This document shows positions 31,833-42,042 of a DNA stretch of 64,000 bases, in pieces (positions within the stretch are counted from its first letter, which is position 1; every line of letters begins with the position of its first letter). The stretch is taken from NCBI GenBank assembly GCA_016584305.1, contig JACEEZ010015238.1:56001-120000 (forward strand). Reading direction: 5' to 3'. Below the pieces are notes generated by a model that searched no databases, was not told the DNA's origin, and was given only the letters and a program-made list of their open reading frames with translations. The stretch is from Chionoecetes opilio. Its lineage: Eukaryota; Arthropoda; Malacostraca; Decapoda; Majidae. The translations under genes and the position numbers were made by a program.

Positions 31833-33164
31833 CATAGAGCCTCCGACTTATGAAGTTAATACTTTCCGAGAGGCTGTTCGTAAGTCCATTTTTGCTTAAT
31901 TCAGACATAATATGGGGTACACGTGCATAATGGTAAATGAAACTATCTAATGTCCCATACAGACACTAACAACCCATCAAATAGTTAGGTAAAATATCCT
32001 TAGTCAAATGTATATTACACAAATGGATGAGTGGTGGGAGAAGGTGGGGTGTCTTGTGATGGTGAGTCAGGTGAGGTGGCAAGAGGCAAGAGGTGATGAT
32101 GGCACCTCTACTATAGGTGGTAGTGAGCGTCTGGCCCTGAGGATGGTCATCCCTGACGTCAACGCCACAGGCTCACGAGAGCGAGTGGAAGAGAGAATTT
32201 TTAAACCACTATAACCAATGATGTTACTGGGGATACTATTTAGTGGATGGGCTTACATCACATGATTTTGCCAAGGCGCTGCTCATTCAAAAGAAATGTA
32301 TGCTGCGATTGTAACTCACACCTCACACGATGGTCAAGTGGATAGAGCGTTGGCCTGCCATTCTGTGGTTAGCTGGTTCGAATCCTTGCTCGCACACAGG
32401 GATTTTTCACTCACAAATTTGGGTGGTTACTGTCTCCCTTGAGCAAGGGGATGGGGGGGTGTGAGGTGTGTGAGGTCTCAGCATTACACTAAGATCGGTC
32501 ATAATGAGCTCCAAGCTCGCTCCGGGAAGGTGAAACTAGTGATCGCGAGCCAGCTCGCGTGGACAAGACCGTAGGTGAATGACACATTTGACAATATTTG
32601 AGTGGCCTTTTCTCCCCATGAATTAGCTATAAGTTGTCAGTCCTTTCTGTCACATCATTTATTGACTTGGACTTGACACCCTCTTTTTGATAATCATGTT
32701 GTGTTGTAGTATGCATACAGCTTTGATAATAAGTACTGCCATGTCCTTGAACTCAACGTGCAGTACATCAGCTGGTGTACATAAACTGATGTTGGGCGAA
32801 GGTCGTGTTGTCATGGCAACTCTCGCCTCATATTGCCCTCAGTGCGGCCATCCAATCTCTCTTTGCTGCTCTCGCTCGTTCTCCCATTCTCGCTCCCAGT
32901 GTGGCTGCAGCCTCAGGCTCAAGAGGAATTCTCTGCTGGTTCTGAGCCTCAATCCACACTGAGAGCAGGTTTTCCATCACACTGATAATTTTTCCATGTC
33001 ACTTTGTGATCAAAATAGACTACATAAGCTATGGCATAGGTAACGTCCGTTTTCGGGTGACGTATGGTAAGCAGAGCCACGCTGCAACACGGGGGACCTG
33101 CGAAAGGCTGTTCGTGTCGGCTGTTTTTTCGTAAGTCGAGCGTTCGTAAGTCGGAGACTTTCTG
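31833..33164. mobile_element. Tigger-type element, TCCGACTTACGAA family
   Basis: The left end is CATAGAGCCTCCGACTTATG and the right end is the complement of CAGAAAGTCTCCGACTTACG, flanked by TA (31831-31832, 33165-33166). GTTCGTAAGTC motifs repeat at both ends. It carries a tRNA-derived SINE (32313-32590). No transposase recognised. Confidence 0.75.
32313..32590 (+). mobile_element. tRNA-derived SINE (third type)
   Basis: Box A-like TGGTCAAGTGGATAGAGCG and box B GGTTCGAATCC lie about 32 bp apart (32331-32385), followed by a non-tRNA body (GGGTGGTTACTGTCTCCC ... GCGAGCCAGCTCGCG). No poly(A). No second copy is seen in this window, so the family status is inferred from the tRNA-like promoter boxes. 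Confidence 0.55.
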
Positions 33165-33166
33165 TA

Positions 33167-33453
33167 TCATCAATCGATCATTGGGGGCAAACGCCGGGGG
33201 GCGCATCGCCTCACCCACCCTACGACGCCACTCCCGGGGGTCACCTCGCGCGAGTTCCCATGCAGGCTTCCTTCCCATACAAAGCAACTCTCGACAGGAA
33301 ACATCTGCATGCCCTAGCCACGAGCTTTGTGGTCGCCCTCTTGGCCTCCTCCACGCCGGATTGTCTCTTACAGATGGAATTTTCATAGTGGGAAGAATCG
33401 GTTACAGGGTAGCGTGCCACATGCCCATATAGCTGAAGTTGACGCTGACGGAC
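33167..33453 (-). mobile_element. RTE-like LINE copy 2, 3' end
   Basis: On the minus strand: RQRQLQLYGHVARYPVTD, then GDPREWRRRVGEAMRPPAFA and a terminal ATTG-type stretch (ATCAATCGATCATT). It is separated from the next part of the same copy (37422) by a Tigger-type element inserted at a TA (GACGGAC-TA-TGCAGG in the unsplit sequence). Confidence 0.85.
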
Positions 33454-33565
33454 TACAGTACCCTCCCGAGTTTCACGGTATGCGAGTTTCGCGCCGAGTC
33501 CTAAATTCTTACCATCCCGACTTTCGCGCATTATCTCCCCGAGTTTCGCGCTGGTTCATACACTT

Positions 33566-33567
<2 letters not shown>

Positions 33568-33653
<86 letters not shown>
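33568..33653. repeat. (CT)n microsatellite
   Basis: Forty-odd CT units without interruption. Confidence 0.95.
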
Positions 33654-33656
<3 letters not shown>

Positions 33657-34018
33657 ATTCACCCACTTCACCCAGCCTCCAAGCTCACAACCACATTCAC
33701 GCACACTAGTTACTCGTATTGGTAGGTCCTGTCCCGCCCGCCCGCCCAAATCAGACAATGGCTTACTGAGCCTTAGTCAAACACATGCGCGCACACTCAA
33801 ACACACCCATTCAAACACACGCACGCCCACGCCCAACGCAGGGGCGTAACATTATGTTTGTCACAAAATACTGTGTGGACGTCTGTATCGTAATTTTAAT
33901 TATTGTATGCATTTTTTTTACTATGTAAAAGTCTTGCATGTATTCATGTCTAACATGTGGATCATTATTTCACACTTTGTGCTTATTCTTTCTTTTTCTT
34001 TCTTTTTAGCCAATCATC

Positions 34019-35823
34019 ATGTCTGCAATTGTTAAGAGGAAAGTGGACCTCGAGTGTCGGGCCTTCAACCCTGAGTGGGAGAAGTACTTTTTCACTGAAT
34101 GCTTTGGACAGGCCCAGTGCCTCATTTGTTTGAAGACTGTGGCTGTCCTCAAAGAGTATAATATGCACCACCACTGGGAGACACAGCACCCAAGCATCGA
34201 GCTTTGCATCGCTGTCTGCTGCCGAGAGGAAAGAGACCATTTTCAAACTGTCAGGCAACATGCAGAAAAGCACTTCACTCTTCCGTAAGCAGACTACTGA
34301 GGCTGACAAAGTGATGCGCGCCAGCTATGAGGTTTCTCACCTCCTTGCTCGCCGGATGAAGCCATTCACAGACGGAGACTTTATCAAGGAGTGCATCATG
34401 GTTGTGATAGATTCCCTCTGTCCTGAAAAGCATTCTGCCTTTGAAAGTGTGAGCCTTTCACCCCGCACTGTTTGTCGTCGCATTGAGGAGATGTCAGACA
34501 GCGTGAACGACTCGCTTAAGACCTGTTGCTCAAATTTTGATGCCTTCTCTCTCGCTCTTGATGAGAGCACAGACATGAAGGACACAGCCCAGCTGGCGAT
34601 TTTCATTCGTGGAGTCACTGCTGCCCTTCAGGTTTATGAGGAGTTTCTCCAGCTTGTTCCATTGCACGGCACCACCACTGGGCAAGACATCTTCGACGCC
34701 GTGCTTCAGTGTGTGAAGCAACACTCCCTCGACCTGTCCCGTCTCGTGTGCGTGACGACCGACGGTGCCCCAGCAATGACTGGAAAGAAGGGTGCCGCCT
34801 CACTGCTAGTGCATCACTGTGAGGCCGCCAGAAACACCCAGCCCATCCAAAAGGTGCACTGCATCATCCACCAAGAGTCCCTGTGCTCTAAGTCTGCCAA
34901 CCTTACTGATGTCATGTCTGTAGTCGTGAAGGTTGTCAACTCCATCCTCTCCCGCAGCCTTAACCACCGCCAGTTCCAGACACTAATAGACGAGGTCAAC
35001 GCACACTATGGTGACCTGCTTTACTTCTGTGAGGTCCGCTGGTTGAGTCATGGAGCCATGCTGTCCCGCGTGTGCGACCTGCAGCAGGAGATCACCACCT
35101 TCCTCCGTCAAAAGAACCTCCCCGGTGCTGATCATTTTTCCAACCCGCAATGGCTTGCTCGTCTGGCCCTGCTCACAGATATCACTACGCACCTAAATGA
35201 CCTCAATGTGAAGCTGCAAGGCAAAAACATTCTAGTCAGACATGTATTCGCACATCACCGCCTTCGAGGTAAAGCTGCGCTTGTGGGAGGCTCAACTGGC
35301 TGCTGGTCAGTTTATGCATTTTCCTTGTATTGCGGCTTGTGCACCTGATGACGTGGACCTGAACACTTGTGTTGGTGTTGTCACCTCTTTGCAGGAGGAA
35401 TTTGCCTCCCGTTTCACAGATGTCAGGCCACTGGCTCCGGGCTTCAAGCTGTTCCCCTCCCTCTTTGACTTCCCTGTGGACGAAGCCCCTGCCCCCCGGC
35501 GGATGGAGTTGGTGGAGCTTCAGTGTAATGACGATCTGAAGGCAAAGTACCGTACCGCTTCTCCACTGTCCTTCTTCCGTGACCTCGTCCTCCCTTCTAA
35601 CAAATTTCTAGATTACATTGAGCATGTAAAACGCATCGTTGCCATGTTTGGCAGCACTTACTGTTGTGAACAACTCTTTTCAAAAATTAAATATACAAAG
35701 TCTCGCATTCACTCCCAGCTAAGTGACCGCCACCTCAATGACATTCTGCTCTTGTCTGTCTCATCAATCGATCCAGACATTGAATCACTTCTCCATGGCA
35801 AACAGCACCAACCATCCCACTAA
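34019..35823 (+). pseudogene. hAT transposase (GTF2IRD2/ZBED-like), two frameshifts
   Basis: Starts MSAIVKRKVDLECRAFNPEW with a zinc finger (C-L-I-C ... HHHWETQHP). After a shift near 34265 it continues as ADKVMRASYEVSHLLARRMK, the catalytic motif LALDESTDMKDTAQLAIF, VTTDGAPAMTGKKGAASLLV (second Asp), VHCIIHQESLCSK, and EVRWLSHGAMLSRVCDLQQE. A second shift near 35240 leads to the C-terminal hAT dimerisation domain (GSTYCCEQLFSKIKYTKSRI, LSDRHLNDILLLS). The total of about 600 residues is the usual length for this group. DESTD and TTDG are kept. A general transcription factor II-I repeat domain protein 2-like host gene is the alternative name databases might give, but the transposon ends and frameshifts favour a decayed transposon. 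Confidence 0.88.
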
Positions 35824-35841
35824 TTTGCATGTCTCTTGATA

Positions 35842-36248
35842 AAACTGTTTTCTGCAGTCACTGATTTGCATGTTTTTCAATAAATTTCTAGTAATCTAGT
35901 CACTGGTTTGCCTGCTTTTCTACAAAAAAATTGTATATTGTCACACTGTTTTCTGCAGTCACTGATTTGCATGTATTTCAATCAATTTCTTGTAATCTAG
36001 TCACTGGTTTGCCTGCTTTTCTATATTGTTTTGTATATTGTTACAAACTGTTTTCTGCAGTCACTGATTTTCATGTATTTCAATCAATTTCTTGTAATCT
36101 AGTCACTGGTTTGCCTGCTTTTCTATATTGTTTTGTATATTGCTACAAACTGTTTTCTGCAGTCACTGATTTTCATGTTTTTCAATAAATTTCTTGTAAT
36201 CAAGTCACTGGTCTGCCTGCTTTTCTATAAAAATTTTGTACACTGTCA
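35842..36248. repeat. About 102-bp tandem repeat, four units, at the hAT 3' side
   Basis: Each unit contains ACTGTTTTCTGCAGTCACTG, TTTCAATCAATTTCTTGTAA and AGTCACTGGTTTGCCTGC. Differences are mostly single bases. Confidence 0.9.
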
Positions 36249-36332
36249 CTTTTGGGTTCTCTTTGGCACTCCGTCCCGCAGGCTACTCCTAGCTTTCTCT
36301 GGCCCTCGCACTGAAAAGGTTGCCGACCCCTG

Positions 36333-36528
36333 CCCTAGAGGTTCCCTCGAGGGCTGTGATGGTTGGCCCTCGCCCGTGGTGGCGCAGGCAGGATTTTTAT
36401 AGTGACGCTTGTGATTACAGGTTCATGTCGCCCCCCTATGTCCTCCGATGCACTCGCAATCGTAGGTAGAGTTAATGGGCAGCATGTGGGTGTTCTTAAG
36501 CCACTCGACTGTGCAGAAAAAGATTTTA
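36333..36528 (-). mobile_element. SINE fragment at the hAT right end
   Basis: The body matches the SINE family (GAGGGCTGTGATGGTTGGCC, then GTAGAGTTAATGGGCAGCAT). It starts abruptly at the hAT terminus and lacks the poly(A) side. Confidence 0.8.
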
Positions 36529-36569
36529 TACCTTACGGTAATATCAAGATCAAGTATCGCTAAAGAGGT

Positions 36570-36960
36570 AAATAGTCGTAGGTACAGATGGAAGAATGGT
36601 GTTAGCAAGACTTGTGTGATGTGTGAGACTGCAGTGGATGAAACTGTGGAGTACTTGATGCTGGAATGTGAACGGTATGAGTATGCTATAACAAAGATGT
36701 TGGAGGTAGTGGTAGGAGAAGTCGGAGTGGAAGAATGGCGAGAGATGAGAGACAGGAGTGTGGATAGGCAGATGGAGTACCTGCTGGGGTTGTGTGCAGA
36801 GTGGAGGAGTGACAGTCGTGTGGCTGAAAGTGTAAAAGAATTAGGAGTGTGGATAGGCAGATGGAGTACCTGCTGGGGTTGTGTGCAGAGTGGAGGAGTG
36901 ACAGTCGTGTGGCTGAAAGTGTAAAAGAATTCTTGGAGAATTCTTGGAGAGAACGCACAA
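36570..36960 (+). mobile_element. LINE C-terminal fragment with an internal duplication
   Basis: The frame reads SRRYRWKNGVSKTCVMCETA, then VDETVEYLMLECERYEYA, a C-x2-C...C-type end of LINE reverse transcriptases, followed by REMRDRSVDRQMEYLLGLCA. A segment of about 88 bp beginning TGTGGATAGGCAGATGGAGT is present twice (from about 36759 and about 36847). Related full elements are not in this window. Confidence 0.6.
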
Positions 36961-37149
36961 GAGAGAATGAGAGGCAGGGGGCCTCTCAGTGATGGGGGAC
37001 CCCGTATGAATGTGATGCAGAGAGGAATGAGGGGAAAATGAAACACCTAGTTTTGCTTTCCCCTTTTGCTTCTCTCCCAACAGAATACTACGTGTGTGGG
37101 AGAACGCTGGACCAAAGGCTTCACCGACAGCATCAGCTGGGTGACTCCC

Positions 37150-37290
37150 AACTCAAGCTCAAGCTCGTAGATCCTCTCCTCTCCTGTCCTCTAGTTTTGG
37201 CCGACCACCCCGGGAGGCGGGTCACAAACCCCCGGCTAACACCCGGTACCTATTCACTGCTGGGTGGACAGGGGCTCGGGGCATTTTCAG
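37150..37290 (-). mobile_element. SINE 3' part, inverted (Val-headed family)
   Basis: The complement matches 4615-4765: CCACCCAGCAGTGAATAGGT, GGGTGTTAGCCGGGGGTTTG, CGCCTCCCGGGGTGGT, then CTAGAGGACAGGAGAGGAG. The tRNA-like heads are missing. Confidence 0.75.
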
Positions 37291-37421
37291 GGTATTTTTG
37301 GGGGGAGAAAGTGACTAAATAAGCATTTTTACAGTGTTTTCAATACCCGAGTTTCGCGATTCTCGAGTTTAGCGCTAAGCTTTGTGAAGAAAGCAAGCGC
37401 CAAACTCGGGAGGGTACTGTA

Positions 37422-38164
37422 TGCAGGTAATAGGCCTCGATTCGGTCTCACGGTGCAATTGCTGATTTGACATGTAATCATCCCAGCGATACCCCATGAT
37501 TCTGCGAAGACACTTATTACCAAAGGCATCAAGTCGCCTCTTCAAGTCGCTATTTATTGTCCATGTCTCACATCCATAGACAAGGATCACAAGCGACTTG
37601 AAGATCCGGATCTTTGTCCTTCTGCGCAGGTACCGACAAAGCCAAATACTCGTGCTGAGCGAGTCCATAACACCGTGGGCTATGCCAATCCTCCATAAGA
37701 CTTATTGACGTGGCCCGCCGTCATTATGGACCGCACTACCAAGGAATGTAAAAAAAATTAAGATCTCAATGTCCTCGTCACCCGCATGAACAGACTGTAC
37801 TGTTTCATCTGGTAAGCCTCCAAACACCTGGACCTTGGTCTTGAGCCAGGAGACCTCAAGTCCCAAGGGCTTTGCCTCCTCGTGCAGCGCCTCGAGAGCC
37901 ATCACCAGGACCTCCAGCGACTCAGCAAAGATTACTGCATCATCAGTAAAAACAAGATCAGTGATCTTGGTGTTGCTGAGGGATGCTCCACAATCACTTT
38001 GATCTACAACTTTGTCCAATACCCAGTCCATACCAGTGTTAAAAAGTGATGGGGCAAGGACGCACCCTTGCCTCACTCCTGTATTCATAGGAAAAAAGCT
38101 GGATACACCTCCCCCAAACTTCAAAGCACTCTCAGTCCAAGAGTACAGGCTAGTCATCAAACCA
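37422..38164 (-). mobile_element. RTE-like LINE copy 2, middle part
   Basis: On the minus strand: GLMTSLYSWTESALKFGGGV, TGVRQGCVLAPSLFNTGMDW, LVFTDDAVIFAESLE (F-A-D-D changed to F-T-D-D), then CETWTINSDLKRRLDAFGNK, CLRRIMGYRWDDYM. It lies between the Tigger-type insertion (ends 37419) and the Academ-like insertion (starts 38168). Confidence 0.88.
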
Positions 38165-39329
38165 ATATAGTCCGGCAGCCAAAAGTACATTTTTCTTATA
38201 ACCTTGTTTTTGGGTCTTAAGTTTTTTTTTCAGTGGATTTTGTTTGCCAACATATCCGGTTTGAAAAATATATATGTTGGCTCGCTATCAGGCTTGGGCA
38301 ATTTGAGATTATTAGCATAAAACAAAATGGCCGCCAAAATTATATCAAAATACATAAAATACCATACATCCGTTAAAAATTCACACAGAGGGTCAACCAA
38401 TACATGAATTCCAGGGTATTTTGATCCAGAAAATCTATTTCTGGTATTTTCAAATTCAAAATGGCCACCGTTTTCAAAATGGCTGCCCAACAAATATGAA
38501 ATTGATGTGTACAAATCGTAATTTTGACGTATGTATGATTCGTACACTTCGTTAATTTACTAGTAGATTTTACTATTTTGTACATTTACTCATGAAATTA
38601 TCTGAAGGTGCAGTGTGTATAGTTTTTGATAGAAACTGTTGAAAACTAGGGATGCCTGAACATGCTATATTCACATCAGATATGTATAGGTGATTGATCC
38701 TCACGTGTTTGTTTCCTCGTAATCCTCACATCCATTTGTTGTGTGGCATTTTATTTCTCTGTTTATTGTTTATCATAAAGGAGTGAATGTCCTTGCACTA
38801 CCAGGGCACACTGGTGACTTCACTGCTGTGAAACCCAGCATGGGGTTCAGTGTCAGCTAAGATGTAACTTAGTGTCCCAAATGTTATCTAATTTGCCCCA
38901 TTTAAGTTAGATAACCGTACCTGAATAGACAGGGTGTGCCAACGCGGGAGAGCCGAGCCAAGAATGAAGGGGCTTAATTCATTCGGATGGTGTACAGATC
39001 GCACGGGACTTAAATGGCACTGGATGAACGATCGGGCTAGCAGTAGTACATAAACTGTGTGAACCTAGTTGTATCCCATACATGAAAGTGCATACTGTTA
39101 AAGGTGGTAAAAGGATAAACCCTCGGCCTTTAACAGAAACCAATGTTCTAAGTGTTAGATTGGTACTAGTGTAAGTTATTGCTACAGTTTACAATTTACA
39201 ATTGAAGTGTACATGTATATGAAGCAAAGCCAGTATGGAGGAAGAATACAAGGACCTGTAGAGGGAATGAAGGCTGCCGCGTATTTAAGTTAAGTCCCAC
39301 AGCGCCTCTGCCTTCTCAGAAGCTTGCCC

Positions 39330-39960
39330 TTACAATGACAGAAAACAAGATGCAATTGATCAATATTATTTGCGACAACATTCTGAATGACAGATTTAAT
39401 TCAGAAGAATACAACAGAGCACAAACTTATGATAACAGGTCAGGACAAAACACCTGTAGAAGTAAGTTGCAGTGGTACAATTGTAGAAAGAGCTGACATG
39501 GCAACCACTCATGAAGAAGCTGATAACATCATTGTGCAGCAGGCTATAGCAGTTGCTGTAGCTCAGCAGCAACCTGTCACTGTTCTTGCAGATGATACAG
39601 ATGTTTATGCACTTCTTCTTTATCATTACCTGGAACAAGGCATATAAATACCAATGTTTATGGAATCACCTGTAAAGGAGAGAACTGTTGTTGATATCCA
39701 GGCCACTGTAAAAAAACCATCAGAACATAATTCCAGCAATATTGGCAGGTCATGCTCTTACTGGATGTGATACAGTGGCAGCATGTTTTGGTATAGGAAA
39801 AGGAAAGACGTTGAAAGTACTGAAAACAGGTCTGAATCTGGATATGATAGGTAATGCTGAGGCTAACTGGCCTGAGGTTTGGAACAGGCAACACAATTCA
39901 TAGCTTCCTGATATGGACAATCAAAGACCAATTCTATGTCTGAGGCCAGAGTAAGTGTGT
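39330..39960 (+). pseudogene. Academ-like transposase remnant, nuclease-type motif
   Basis: The best frame (39387-39647) reads RADMATTHEEADNIIVQQAI and QQPVTVLADDTDVYALLLYH. The spacing of E-E-A-D and D-D-T-D recalls the 'H-E-E-A-D...D-T-D-V-x-x-L' proteins common in invertebrate genomes and the acidic sites of XPG/FEN-type nucleases, which Academ elements encode. After a stop at 39645, shifted frames continue (NTNVYGITCKGENCC type). The upstream half of the protein is missing, so the element is internally deleted. Confidence 0.55.
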
Positions 39961-39965
39961 GGACT

Positions 39966-41142
39966 CAAAGACTACTCTATACTGGACTTGCTACTCGTGC
40001 CCCGCGCCAACCCGCCATGACCAGTGGAGGCCAGTTTTGCGATTCCTGCCATTTTAGAACATCACCCCTATTTCCCTTCCTAAGGTTTATCAGTATATAT
40101 GATATACCGTTATCTTCGTAACTGTTTGTTCTATAATATTATCAAATAAATAACAGTAAAATACACTAAAGAAATGCCATTATGTGAGTGAAGAAATATG
40201 CATGACCTCAATATATACTTAAACTCTTCGCCATTTAATATTTTGCGAGAAAACATTTTAGATGCTAGCGATAGAAAGAAGCGGATTTTCATTAGCTTTC
40301 CATTGATATATTTCGTTTTCTGGTAAATGAATTACCACCATGCCTAAATTAGCGTTAACTAAAAAAATAACATCATCAATCGTATCGGCAAGTAAAAAAG
40401 TGTTCCATGAATACAGTAGACTATGGCATTTCAGTATAAATGATACACTGTTATCTTCGTGAATGTTTGTTCTATAATATTATCAAATAAAAAAACTGTA
40501 AAATACACTAAAGAAATTCCATTATGAGACTCTGAAGATATATGCATGAACTTATATTCACTTAAACTCATCGCAATTTGATATTTTGCGTGAAGACTTT
40601 TTACATGCAACATATCATAGAAGCGGAATTTAATTAGCTTTCCATTGCTATATTTCATTTTCTGATAAATGAATTAGAACCATGCATAAATTAGCGTTAA
40701 CTAAATAAATAACATCATCCATCGGGTAATTATCCCAATAGATGATGTTATTTTTTTAGTTAACGCTAATTTATGCATAGTTATGATTCATTGATCAGAA
40801 AACGAAATATAGCAATGGAAAGCTAATGAAAGTCCACTTCTTTCTATAGCTAGCATCTAAAATGTTTTCTCGCAAAATATTAAATGGCGATGAGTTCAAA
40901 TGAATATTAATCATGCATATTTCTTAACTCTCTCATAATGGCATTTCTTTATTGCATTTTACTGTTTTTTATTTGATAATGTTATAGAACAAACATTTAG
41001 GAAGATAACGGTATATCATATATACTGATAAACCATAGGAAGGGAAAAGGGAGTGATGTTCGAAAATGGCAGGAATCGCAAAACTGGCCTCCACTGGAAA
41101 TAGCCCAAAATGAGTAGTAAGTCCAGTATAGAGTAGTCTTTG
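39966..41142. mobile_element. Foldback element 2, 7-bp target duplication
   Basis: The ends are CAAAGACTACTCTATACTGG and its complement, with GTGGACT on both sides (39959-39965, 41143-41149). The outer arms share GAGGCCAGTTTTGCGATTCC. The inner module (GTTTGTTCTATAATATTATC ... GCTTTCCATTGATATATTTC ... TTAGCGTTAACTAAA) is present twice in direct order at the left and once inverted at the right, meeting at a central hairpin near 40730. No coding capacity. The inner module is the one seen in 15426-17070. Confidence 0.82.
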
Positions 41143-41149
41143 GTGGACT

Positions 41150-41566
41150 TCAAGAACGGGGAAGTCGGGAGCAACAGTTACTCCCAAGTTATGTTCTCTT
41201 CCACCTACTACAGAGGCCTTCATTGAGAATGTCAAGCAGACTCATCTGCAAACATACATATGGAAGAATGCCCTGCAACTAGCTCCACCAGATTTGGAAC
41301 CCACAAGTTATGGATGGATCAAAGAAAGCAGAACAAAGTCACTGCTGCCTACAACAGTCCCTACCAATGTTCAGCTAGCACCGAATCATATACTAAAGTT
41401 GATAAGATGCACATGTTCAAGTAAACAGCCATGTAAGTCCTCAAGATGTGCATGTAACAAGTCGAGGCATCCATGCACAATGTTTTGTGCTTGTCAATAC
41501 TCCATTGAATGTTGCAATGATCAAACACGAACAGCAGTTGATGAGGATGATGAGGATGATTACTAA
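41150..41566 (+). pseudogene. Academ-like transposase remnant, C-terminal Cys-rich part
   Basis: From about 41210 the frame gives TEAFIENVKQTHLQTYIWKN, ALQLAPPDLEPTSYGW, and then a Cys-rich segment (LIRCTCSSKQPCKSSRCACN ... CTMFCACQ), closing in acidic residues DEDDEDDY and a stop at 41564. Nine or more cysteines in a CXC-like spacing are typical of the C-termini of 'H-E-E-A-D' proteins. It joins the part at 39330-39960 once the foldback element is ignored. Confidence 0.6.
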
Positions 41567-42042
41567 TTACTCAAGAATTATGCATTTATGCCCATAAGAA
41601 ATTGAGGACTCAAAACGATCTGACTAAAAAAACTCAATCTTTATTACTTTCATGTTGAACAAGTTATATTCTTATATACTAGTATAAGTATAAAAATTTA
41701 CACGCAAAAAAAAAAAAAAAAAAAAAAAAGGCAGCCATTTTGAAAATGGTGGTCATTTTGGATATGAAAATACCAGAAATGAATTTTCTGGGTCAAAATA
41801 CCCTGGAATCCATGTATTGGTTGACTGGTTATGTCAATTTGTAAGGGAATTATGGTATATTATGTATCTTGATATTTCCTTGGCGGCCATTTTGTGTTAT
41901 GATAATTATCTCAAATTACCCAAGGTTGACAGCGAGCCAACCAAGATATTTTTCAAACTGGATATATGGGCAAACAAAATCCACTGAAAAAAAACCTTAA
42001 GACCCTAAAACAAAGTTGAGCCTGGTGGCTGCCGGACTAATA

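Larger units (their letters stand above)
33839..36332 (+). mobile_element. hAT transposon 2 (Charlie-like ends)
   Basis: The right end is the complement of CAGGGGTCGGCAACCTTTTC, typical of hAT; the left end CAGGGGCGTAACATT keeps only the first bases. No 8-bp duplication is seen: the right flank CCCTAGAG belongs to a SINE and the left flank does not, so one side was rearranged. The gene lies at 34019-35823 and four units of a 100-bp repeat fill the 3' side. Confidence 0.7.
33456..37419. mobile_element. Tigger-type element, CAGTACCCTCCCGAG family, inserted in LINE copy 2
   Basis: The ends CAGTACCCTCCCGAGTTTCA and CTCGGGAGGGTACTG are flanked by TA (33454-33455 and 37420-37421). The inner right end shares AATAAGCATTTTTACAG with 21960-21990. 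Cargo: (CT)n, an hAT transposase (33839-36332), a SINE piece, a LINE C-terminus (36570-36960) and an inverted SINE end (37150-37290). The unsplit LINE sequence at 58990-59030 confirms that the two flanks were once adjacent. Confidence 0.88.
38168..42039 (+). mobile_element. Probable Academ-type DNA transposon, 3.9 kb, 3-bp target duplication
   Basis: The perfect terminal repeat TAGTCCGGCAGCC is extended by long imperfect inverted arms of about 330 bp (for example GTTTGCCAACATATCCGG and AAAATGGCCGCC at the left, their complements at the right). ATA flanks it (38165-38167 and 42040-42042), while the unsplit LINE has one ATA. The plus-strand gene remains show an acidic nuclease-like signature and a Cys-rich end. 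The 3-bp duplication, long arms and nuclease fit Academ as I know it; the superfamily call is an inference. A foldback element sits inside (39966-41142). Confidence 0.7.

Noticed and set aside
34019..35823. A host GTF2IRD2-like gene
   Set aside because: It has two frameshifts, an hAT right terminus next to it and no introns; a decayed transposase fits better.
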